From: Companilactobacillus paralimentarius DSM 13238 = JCM 10415
GTDB taxonomy: Bacteria; Bacillota; Bacilli; Lactobacillales; Lactobacillaceae
NCBI RefSeq assembly: GCF_001434985.1
Contig: NZ_AZES01000078.1
Location: 1-38,148, forward strand
DNA length: 38,148 nucleotides
Direction of reading: 5' to 3'
The translations under genes were made by a program, and so were the position numbers. The notes below the pieces were generated by a model. It made no database searches and had not been told where the DNA came from. It saw nothing but the letters and a program-made list of their open reading frames with translations. Below, in pieces: positions 32,732-38,148 of this stretch. How positions within the stretch are numbered: the stretch's first letter is position 1; each line of letters begins with the position of its first letter.

Positions 32732-33013
32732 TTGGAGATGAATTTAGTAATCGAACGATTAACAGATTTACCCAATATTGGTAAGGTTTTAAATGAACAA
32801 TTGTCTAAAATTGATGTAACTGATGCGGCTACTTTGAAGAAGTTGGGAAGTCAACAAACTTTTTTGAAATTAAAGTCTTTAAAGGCACCAGATAGATTCT
32901 ATTGTATTCAAATGTTGTATTCTTTGGAAGGCGCCATTCAAGGTGTTTCTTATACGAAGTTGCCTTCTGAAAGGAAAACAGAACTTTTAAATTTTTTTAG
33001 AAAAAATAGTTAA
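32732..33013 (+). CDS. TfoX C-terminal-domain protein
   Basis: This protein of about 93 residues consists only of the TfoX/Sxy C-terminal domain, a helix-hairpin-helix-like fold: LTDLPNIGKVLNEQL, then TLKKLGSQQTFLKL and CIQMLYSLEGAIQG. In gamma-proteobacteria full-length TfoX induces competence, but this short form has no N-terminal part and its role in Firmicutes is unknown. The start is unsure: TTG at 32732 or ATG at 32738. Neither has a ribosome site at normal distance, and an in-frame stop lies at 32723. The gene lies 24 nt after the tRNA and may share its transcript. Confidence 0.75.
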   Translation: MEMNLVIERLTDLPNIGKVLNEQLSKIDVTDAATLKKLGSQQTFLKLKSLKAPDRFYCIQMLYSLEGAIQGVSYTKLPSERKTELLNFFRKNS

Positions 33014-33071
33014 ATTACTCATGTCTAGTGAATTAGATGTGAGCTTTTTATTATTATAAAGAGGTTAAATT

Positions 33072-33593
33072 ATGAAAGAAATTAAATGTAGCGATACTTT
33101 ATCTATTAGCAATCATCGTGTATTTTCATCTGATTTAAATGAACACGGAACTGTATTCGGTGGTAAAACTTTAATGATTGTTGACGATAATTCTTCGATT
33201 TCGGCTTCACGACTAGCTCGAATTGAGACGGTCACAGCATCGATTGATCAGGTTAATTTTATTTTGCCATTTGGGTTACAGGATTCGATGTGTACGGAAT
33301 CTTATGTTTCTGGGGTAGGTAGAAGTTCAATTGAAGTATTTACAAAGATTATCGGTGAACATTTGAAAACAGGAAAACGCTTTTTGGGATTGACTTGTTT
33401 TTCTACTTTTGTCGTAACAGATGAAGATATTTTTTTGCCAAGAATTGTTCCTGATAGTGCAGAGTCCGAATATGTTTGCAGTGACTACCATGAGCGTCAG
33501 GGTGAACGTTTCAAAAAATTATTGGGGCAAGAAGGATTTAATAAAAATATTAGTTTGCAATTTCCATGGCAAACAAAAAAAGACGCAGAATAA
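33072..33593 (+). CDS. Acyl-CoA thioesterase, hotdog fold (YciA/YkhA-like)
   Basis: This 173-residue cytosolic enzyme would hydrolyse acyl-CoA to free acid and CoA. The family pattern is clear: N-terminal HRVFSSDLNEHGTVFGGKTL, with the Asn-x-x-Gly of the active-site region near residues 24-27 and a Gly-Gly helix start. TASIDQVNFILPF (about 56-68) and a central YVSGVGRSSIEVFTKI strand (about 78-93) follow. AAAGAGGTT precedes the ATG. The chain-length preference is not readable. It lies 58 nt after the TfoX-like gene and is followed by a bidirectional hairpin. Confidence 0.85.
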   Translation: MKEIKCSDTLSISNHRVFSSDLNEHGTVFGGKTLMIVDDNSSISASRLARIETVTASIDQVNFILPFGLQDSMCTESYVSGVGRSSIEVFTKIIGEHLKTGKRFLGLTCFSTFVVTDEDIFLPRIVPDSAESEYVCSDYHERQGERFKKLLGQEGFNKNISLQFPWQTKKDAE

Positions 33594-33774
33594 TATCTAC
33601 GTGGTTCTTTCTTAAACTTGGTTGTAACTAAATATGAACTAATATAGTTGAAATATGTTGTTGTCCGCAAAAAAAATCTGTGGGCTACTGAAACGTGGTG
33701 GACACAATTTTTTACTATCGACTAGTCCTTTAGTTCTAGTATTTTTAATCTACGAATCTAGAAACTTTAAGTCA

Positions 33775-33846
33775 AAAAAGCGGTCTCCATTAAGTATTCA
33801 AGATATATCCTTTACTTGAATTTCTTAATAGAGGCCGTTTTTTATA
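33775..33846. repeat. Long hairpin repeat B, bidirectional terminator
   Basis: GCGGTCTCCATTAAG (33781..33795) pairs with CTTAATAGAGGCCGT (33825..33839), with one mismatch and two G-U pairs. Inner TCAAG/CTTGA continues the stem. An A-run on the left and a T-run on the right serve the thioesterase (plus) and MarR gene (minus). The preceding 33594..33774 shows no gene. Confidence 0.8.
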
Positions 33847-33863
33847 TTCGAGAAATAATTGAT

Positions 33864-34286
33864 TTAATTAGTTTCCGTAGTTAGGATTTCCTCTCGCAGA
33901 GATTGAAAATCTTGACTTGAGAAAGATTTGTTCAGTGATTTATTGACCACTTCAGAGGCTTCTTTAAAGTGTTCAATACCGGATTTGGTAATCTTTAGGC
34001 AAACCTCTTTTTGATTATCGTCACTGTGATAACGAATGATTGGTTTGCAATCCTTATTTTCTAACCGTACAGCCATTCGTGAGACAGCCGCCGCACTTAA
34101 TTTGAGTGAATCTTTAATTTCGAGCAAACTAGCTTTGGAGTCATATTGATCGTAGAGGTAGTGCAAAAAGCTGAATTCAACAGGTGACAAATCATATTTA
34201 GCTAATACTTTTTCCAATTCCATTTGGACGTCATTTTCAAAATGTTTCATGTTTAACCAAGTACATAGATTCGAAGTATGATTCAT
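33864..34286 (-). CDS. MarR-family transcriptional regulator
   Basis: This 140-residue winged-helix protein probably represses a nearby or distant promoter and responds to a small ligand. It has the MarR arrangement: a helical N-terminus, then LSPVEFSFLHYLYD, the HTH segment SLLEIKDSLKLSAAAVSRMAVRLENKDC (about residues 55-82), and the wing with IIRYHSDDNQKEVCLKIT. The ATG at 34286 is favoured, with AGGGGTG 8 nt before it; a GTG in frame lies three codons earlier. It is divergent from the DUF3290-DUF421 genes, which are the obvious candidate targets. Confidence 0.88.
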   Translation of the reverse strand: MNHTSNLCTWLNMKHFENDVQMELEKVLAKYDLSPVEFSFLHYLYDQYDSKASLLEIKDSLKLSAAAVSRMAVRLENKDCKPIIRYHSDDNQKEVCLKITKSGIEHFKEASEVVNKSLNKSFSSQDFQSLREEILTTETN

Positions 34287-34447
34287 ATTTATCACCCCTA
34301 ACGTTAGATATTAACTTTTATGTATTATGGAACAAATCAATTGCTTGCGCAAGAAAATAATTTTTATCGAGGGATCGTTTGTTAAATCCACGATGTCAGC
34401 TTTTTGCTATACTAATCGTAAATAAAAAAATAGTTGAGGGGATATAA
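34287..34447. promoter_or_regulatory. Divergent promoter region with extended -10 box
   Basis: TGCTATACT (34405..34413) is a good extended -10 box for the plus genes, whose ATG follows GAGGGGATATAA. Near the MarR start, GTTAGATATTAAC (about 34304..34316) is a weak inverted repeat that could be an operator. That assignment is a guess. Confidence 0.4.
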
Positions 34448-34897
34448 ATGAGTTTTTATTCGTATCAATATTTAGTGGAACATAACAATGAACCGAATTT
34501 TTTATTCATTATAGGAGTTCTAATACTTGCAACAGCTATTTTTATAACTAGTTACTTGTATTTTAAAAATCGATCTGACAATAAATATCGTGATTTGTTG
34601 ATTATCTTTGGCTTGGGAATTTTTTTGTTTATTGGTATTAATTACAATAATTATGAACAACAGTTGGATATCAATAATAAAACTAATCAAACTTTGGGCT
34701 TGATGCAATCTGTTGCTAAAGATAAAAAAGTTTCGAAGAATAAACTGTATTCCAATAGTTCTAGTTTGACAGAAGGAATGTTGATTAAAGCGGGCAAGGA
34801 TATTTATCGGGTTAGTTTCGATAATAATTTGAGTAGTTATACACTTTCAAAGGCCAATATAATTAGCTCACAAAAAATACAATTGATAAAAAAATAG
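34448..34897 (+). CDS. DUF3290 family membrane protein
   Basis: This 149-residue protein has two hydrophobic helices near the N-terminus (about 18-40 and 50-66) and a polar C-terminal domain. The overall form, and the gene lying 8 nt before a DUF421 gene, match the DUF3290 family of lactic acid bacteria, which is almost always paired with DUF421. Function is unknown. The strict pairing suggests one membrane complex. Confidence 0.75.
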   Translation: MSFYSYQYLVEHNNEPNFLFIIGVLILATAIFITSYLYFKNRSDNKYRDLLIIFGLGIFLFIGINYNNYEQQLDINNKTNQTLGLMQSVAKDKKVSKNKLYSNSSSLTEGMLIKAGKDIYRVSFDNNLSSYTLSKANIISSQKIQLIKK

Positions 34898-34905
34898 GTG
34901 GCATA

Positions 34906-35535
34906 ATGGTATTACAATACGGTGATTTGACTTTAAAATTTATTATAGGTTTTTTATTCATGGTCTTGCAGATCAATCTGTTTGGACGAGGGAATATTGC
35001 TCCGACAAGTGCAATTGATCAACTTCAAAACTATGTCCTTGGTGGAATTGTTGGTGGTATGATTTACAATTCCAGTATTACGATTCTACAATTCACTTTG
35101 GTCTTGTTGATCTGGACATTGGTAGTCTTTGTTGCTAAATTTTTGACTAATCACAATAACTTCTTTAAGAAGGTTATCGAAGGTACTCCACAGATAATTG
35201 TGAAAAATGGTCATATTGATGTTAATTTGGCTTTGAAAAATGGTTTGTCAGCTAATGACCTATCTTTTAAATTGCGTCAGGCAGGAGTTTTGGATGTTAG
35301 AAATGTTAAACGTGCTGTCTTTGAACGTAATGGACAGTTAACGATTATTTTAAAGGATGAAGATAGTTTTAAATATCCATTGATTTTGGATGGCAAGATC
35401 GATATGGAAGAGTTATCAACATCGGGTAAGGATGAAGCTTGGGTTGAAGAAGAATTACAAAAACGCCATCTGAGTGTGTCAGAAGTTTATATGGCTAATT
35501 ATATTAATGGTGAACTAGTTATATATAGATATTAA
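34906..35535 (+). CDS. DUF421 family membrane protein, YetF/YcaP-like
   Basis: This 209-residue protein has three N-terminal membrane helices (about 10-85) with the family sequence GRGNIAPTSAIDQLQNYVLGGIVGGMIYN, readable near residues 28-56. Two soluble YetF-type alpha/beta units follow, with GTPQIIVKNGHID (about 96-108). YetF-type proteins of Bacillus sit in the membrane and affect spore or envelope properties; the biochemical role is not established. It shares a transcript with the DUF3290 gene before it. Confidence 0.85.
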   Translation: MVLQYGDLTLKFIIGFLFMVLQINLFGRGNIAPTSAIDQLQNYVLGGIVGGMIYNSSITILQFTLVLLIWTLVVFVAKFLTNHNNFFKKVIEGTPQIIVKNGHIDVNLALKNGLSANDLSFKLRQAGVLDVRNVKRAVFERNGQLTIILKDEDSFKYPLILDGKIDMEELSTSGKDEAWVEEELQKRHLSVSEVYMANYINGELVIYRY

Positions 35536-35572
35536 TTTTTTTAGGTTAGCCAAAATTTCGTTTTAATGTGAA

Positions 35573-35582
35573 GACAACTGTA
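35573..35582. promoter_or_regulatory. Near-consensus copper operator (cop box)
   Basis: GACAACTGTA differs at one base from TACANNTGTA, the CopY operator of Gram-positive bacteria. It lies just before a -10-like TAGAAT and 38 nt upstream of the start of the small membrane gene that leads to the multicopper oxidase. A single near-match to a short motif is weak evidence. Confidence 0.35.
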
Positions 35583-35620
35583 TTAGAATGAAAGTGTAAT
35601 AACATTTGGTGGTGATAAAT

Positions 35621-35791
35621 ATGGCAAGTGGTTCTAAGGCTTTCTCATTGATCATGCTAATTTTTTATGCAATTTTATTGTATTTTGTCTTTGCTGATAA
35701 GAACATGATAGCTATGTATATGATGGCTATCGGTATGTTTGTTGAGGCTTTAGTAAATTGTGTTTGTACGTTTCAATCAAAAACTAAATAG
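35621..35791 (+). CDS. Small Met-rich membrane protein, hypothetical
   Basis: This 56-residue protein has two membrane helices (about 8-25 and 30-50). The ATG at 35621 is preferred over upstream TTG/GTG codons because GGTGGTGAT sits at the right distance. Seven methionines, five of them clustered at positions 29, 32, 34, 35 and 39, and a CVC pair (47-49) could bind soft metals such as copper(I). The gene lies 14 nt before the multicopper oxidase and would be co-transcribed with it. I do not recognise the family; the copper idea is inference. Confidence 0.6.
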   Translation: MASGSKAFSLIMLIFYAILLYFVFADKNMIAMYMMAIGMFVEALVNCVCTFQSKTK

Positions 35792-35805
35792 GGTGGCGAT
35801 TATAA

Positions 35806-37269
35806 ATGTCAGAAACAAAAGTTTACAATAATTATTTCTTTGATGAACCAGTATTTGATTTACACGATGGAGGTTATGTTCCATTAGAAAAAGTGGATAT
35901 GCCTGATCATCCATTGAATATTCCTGCTGCTTTGAAGCCAGACAAGGTAGAAGGAAATGATGTTTATTACACGATTACAGCACAAGAAGGTGAAACACAG
36001 ATTTTACCTGGTGCTAAAACTAAGACATGGGGCTATAACGCTTCATTATTAGGTCAAACAATCGTTTTAAAGCAAGGTGTTCACTATCATGTGCATCTTG
36101 TTAACAAATTACCAGAAGTTACTACTTTCCATTGGCATGGACTAAATGTTACTGGACCTATCGTTGATGGTGGTCCACATGCTCCGGTTTATCCAGGCGG
36201 CAGTCGTGATATTGACTTCACTTTGGATCAACCTGCTCAAACTGATTGGATTCATCCACATCCATGTCCAAATACAGCTCGTCAAGTTTGGAACGGTTTA
36301 GCTGCAGCGGTCGTAGTAACTGATGATGAAGAAGCTAAATTGCCTTTCCCACGCAATTATGGTGTTGATGATATTCCAATTATTTTGCAAGATAGAAGTT
36401 ATCATGACAATCAATTAGATTATAAGAAGGATTATGATATTGATGGTACTTTGGGTAAATATGCTTTGGTCAATGGTACGATCAATGGTGTCTTTGATGT
36501 AACGACTCAACGAGTTCGTTTAAGAATCTTGAATGGTTCTGATCGTCGTGAATGGCGTCTTCATTTTGATGATGATCATGGGTTTACTCAAATTGCTTCA
36601 GATGGTGGTACTTTACCAGAACCAGTTAGATTGACTAAGTTAATGTTAACTTGTGCTGAACGTGCTGAAGTTATTTTGGACTTTGGTGATAAGAAGCCGG
36701 GTGACGTAGTTACTCTAATGAGTGATGATATGCCAATTATGAAATTCAAAATTGGTCAATATGTTCCAGATGATGTAAAGCTTCCAGAACATCTAACAAC
36801 AATCGATGCTCCAGAAGTAACACCTGGACTACCTGTTACTCGTACAGTTATGTCAGGAATGGACGATCAAGTTAGACTTGATGGTAAACTCTTTGATATG
36901 CAAAGAATCGACCGTCGTCAAAAGATTGGTGACACTGTCCTCTGGGATGTTGTAAATACCAATGATATGGATGGTGGAATGATTCATCCATTCCATATGC
37001 ATGGTTGTCAATTCCTTGTTATTAGTCGTAATGGCAAAGAACCATATCCTAATGAACATGGTTGGAAAGATACTGTGGGTGTTAATGCTGGTGAAACAGT
37101 CAGAATTGCTGTTCAATTTACTAAGTTTGGTGTTTACATGTATCACTGCCATATTCTAGAACATGAGGATACGGGTATGATGGCACAGATTGAGGCTTAT
37201 GATCCTAATCATGAACATAAGTATCATTTATTAAGTATGGATGAAATGAATCACCCAAAGAATAAATAA
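35806..37269 (+). CDS. Multicopper oxidase, laccase-like
   Basis: This 487-residue three-cupredoxin-domain oxidase couples one-electron oxidation of four substrate equivalents to reduction of oxygen to water. All four copper motifs are present: HWHG (109-112), HPH (150-152), HPFHMH (394-399) and HCHILEHEDTGM (447-458), with Cys448 and axial Met458 for the type 1 copper. There is no signal peptide or Tat motif, so it appears cytoplasmic unless exported in another way. Relatives in lactobacilli and pediococci include laccases that degrade phenolics and biogenic amines; copper(I) detoxification is the alternative. GGTGGCG is the ribosome site, and a terminator follows. Confidence 0.92.
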   Translation: MSETKVYNNYFFDEPVFDLHDGGYVPLEKVDMPDHPLNIPAALKPDKVEGNDVYYTITAQEGETQILPGAKTKTWGYNASLLGQTIVLKQGVHYHVHLVNKLPEVTTFHWHGLNVTGPIVDGGPHAPVYPGGSRDIDFTLDQPAQTDWIHPHPCPNTARQVWNGLAAAVVVTDDEEAKLPFPRNYGVDDIPIILQDRSYHDNQLDYKKDYDIDGTLGKYALVNGTINGVFDVTTQRVRLRILNGSDRREWRLHFDDDHGFTQIASDGGTLPEPVRLTKLMLTCAERAEVILDFGDKKPGDVVTLMSDDMPIMKFKIGQYVPDDVKLPEHLTTIDAPEVTPGLPVTRTVMSGMDDQVRLDGKLFDMQRIDRRQKIGDTVLWDVVNTNDMDGGMIHPFHMHGCQFLVISRNGKEPYPNEHGWKDTVGVNAGETVRIAVQFTKFGVYMYHCHILEHEDTGMMAQIEAYDPNHEHKYHLLSMDEMNHPKNK

Positions 37270-37333
37270 AGTCTCATTGACAACGTTTTCAGTCTAATTT
37301 AAACTAATTCTTAGTAATTAGGCTGTAAGTAAA

Positions 37334-37377
37334 TAGACAATACCAATTACAAAGTTGGCATTGTCTATTTTTATTTT
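37334..37377 (+). terminator. Terminator after the multicopper oxidase
   Basis: TAGACAATACCA (37334..37345) pairs with TGGCATTGTCTA (37355..37366) with one mismatch, followed by a T-rich tail. The ribosome site of the next gene starts right at the end of the T-run. Confidence 0.8.
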
Positions 37378-37390
37378 GGGGGATATGAGA

Positions 37391-38044
37391 TTGGAAGATA
37401 ATAGTTTTAAGAAGCGGTTAGGATTCCTAATTTTTGCAATTGTATTGGATGCTTTTGCTAATGCACTAATGATTGACAGTAATATGGGAAGTGCCGTGTG
37501 GACGGCCTCAGCAGTCAATATTTCGACGTTACTACATACTAGTTATGGAACAACGTTGTTTATCTATGCTGTTATTGTAACGATTGTTAATCAACTGTTA
37601 TTAGGAAAATTTGATGGTCATATCTTTGTTTCTAATTTACTGTTCTCATTACCATTTAGCTATTTAGTTGGTTTTTTCAGTGACATTTTAAATCCACTCA
37701 ATTTAAATTATCTTCCTATATATTCACGTTTCTTGGTTGATTTATTAGGTTTGATTTTTGTTTCAATGGGAACTTCAATTTATCAAAGATGTAATTTAAT
37801 ACAACATCCTAATGATGAAATGGCCTATCTATTGAGATTCAAATATTTACATGGTTCAGCCGGATGGGGACAGTTAGTTAGCTATACACCGCCAGTGATC
37901 ATCATGATAATTTGTTTCATATTGACAGGACATATCTTGTCAGTTGGTATTGGAACTATTTTGGCGATGTTCTGCCAAGGTATAATTATTGGAATATCGG
38001 ATAAAATAGTTGTTCCTTCGTTGAAGCATCATTACTCATTTTAA
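37391..38044 (+). CDS. YczE/YitT-like membrane protein
   Basis: This protein of about 217 residues has five hydrophobic segments and resembles the YczE/YyaS group of integral membrane proteins: DSNMGSAVWTASAVNIS early and LLGLIFVSMGTSIYQR mid-protein. The start is uncertain. An ATG at 37385 is only 2 nt from the GGGGG run (37378..37382), whereas the TTG at 37391 is 8 nt from it and is preferred. Function is unknown; relatives are often beside regulators or amino-acid genes. The upstream terminator hairpin overlaps its ribosome site region, so transcripts reading through may control its translation. Confidence 0.7.
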   Translation: MEDNSFKKRLGFLIFAIVLDAFANALMIDSNMGSAVWTASAVNISTLLHTSYGTTLFIYAVIVTIVNQLLLGKFDGHIFVSNLLFSLPFSYLVGFFSDILNPLNLNYLPIYSRFLVDLLGLIFVSMGTSIYQRCNLIQHPNDEMAYLLRFKYLHGSAGWGQLVSYTPPVIIMIICFILTGHILSVGIGTILAMFCQGIIIGISDKIVVPSLKHHYSF

Positions 38045-38093
38045 TTGTTATAAAAATGATATTTTAAAAATAATATAAGTTATTAAAAAAAGA

Positions 38094-38148
38094 GGCGAAT
38101 TTTATAATCAAGTTAGCCACTTTAGAAAAATGACAAAATAAAAACACC
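38094..38148. repeat. Right-edge copy of the inverted repeat, probable IS end
   Basis: Positions 38094..38123 are the exact reverse complement of 22..51, and 38134..38143 match 1..10 inverted. The tip therefore faces inward at both window edges, with the body outside. The 50 bp between the last gene and the repeat is A/T-rich and holds nothing else visible. Confidence 0.6.

Noticed and set aside
33655-33720. Possible IS-end remnant (GTGGACACAATTTTTT)
   Set aside because: Only a weak inverted partner (TTGTCCGC) is seen, and there is no transposase fragment or target duplication.

Overview
The window looks like low-GC Firmicutes DNA, most likely from a Lactobacillaceae species of the Companilactobacillus type. 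The evidence is low GC content, SLAP-type surface-protein domains, the block pcrA-ligA-camS-gatCAB-dagK-rlmCD, strong AGGAGG-type ribosome sites with frequent TTG or GTG starts, and a tRNA gene without an encoded CCA. The species cannot be fixed from the sequence alone.

Both edges carry the same sequence in inverted orientation: 1..51 against 38094..38143, with 30 bp exact and an imperfect continuation. This suggests insertion-sequence ends just outside the window. The left copy cuts into a SLAP-domain surface-protein gene, of which only the 3' part remains (to 347). Next come a large secreted protein with a Thr/Ser-rich linker, an LRR/MucBP-like core and six C-terminal SLAP-like repeats (982..3909), a divergent DUF6056-type membrane protein, ribokinase, a cold-shock protein and an MFS exporter.

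From 8.3 to 12.0 kb a purine-linked cluster follows a membrane-anchored glucosaminidase: xpt, a PurK-like ATP-grasp protein and purB. The PurK-like protein lacks the expected metal-binding acidic residues. A 480-nt gap with two long hairpins separates it from the conserved block (12.5-23.6 kb): helicase PcrA, DNA ligase LigA, lipoprotein CamS, amidotransferase GatCAB, lipid kinase DagK and an rRNA m5U methyltransferase.

From 23.7 to 30.1 kb the content is more accessory. There is a tiny membrane protein and a small XRE regulator on plus. On minus are an APC permease, a lactose/cellobiose-type PTS EIIC with a probable one-base frameshift, a membrane-anchored alpha/beta hydrolase, and an AgrC/AgrA-like sensor-regulator pair without visible agrB or agrD. 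From 30.2 kb the plus strand carries a Gfo/Idh/MocA oxidoreductase, a YfmL-like DEAD-box helicase, tRNA-Arg(CCU), a TfoX C-terminal-domain protein and an acyl-CoA thioesterase. A MarR regulator lies on minus. The last part holds a DUF3290-DUF421 pair, a Met-rich mini membrane protein next to a multicopper oxidase, and a YczE-like membrane protein.

No prophage, CRISPR array or complete transposase gene is visible. The most notable items are the inverted window ends, the EIIC frameshift, the PurK-like probable pseudoenzyme, the related long hairpins on both sides of the tRNA region, and the mini membrane protein/multicopper oxidase pair with a near-consensus copper box.
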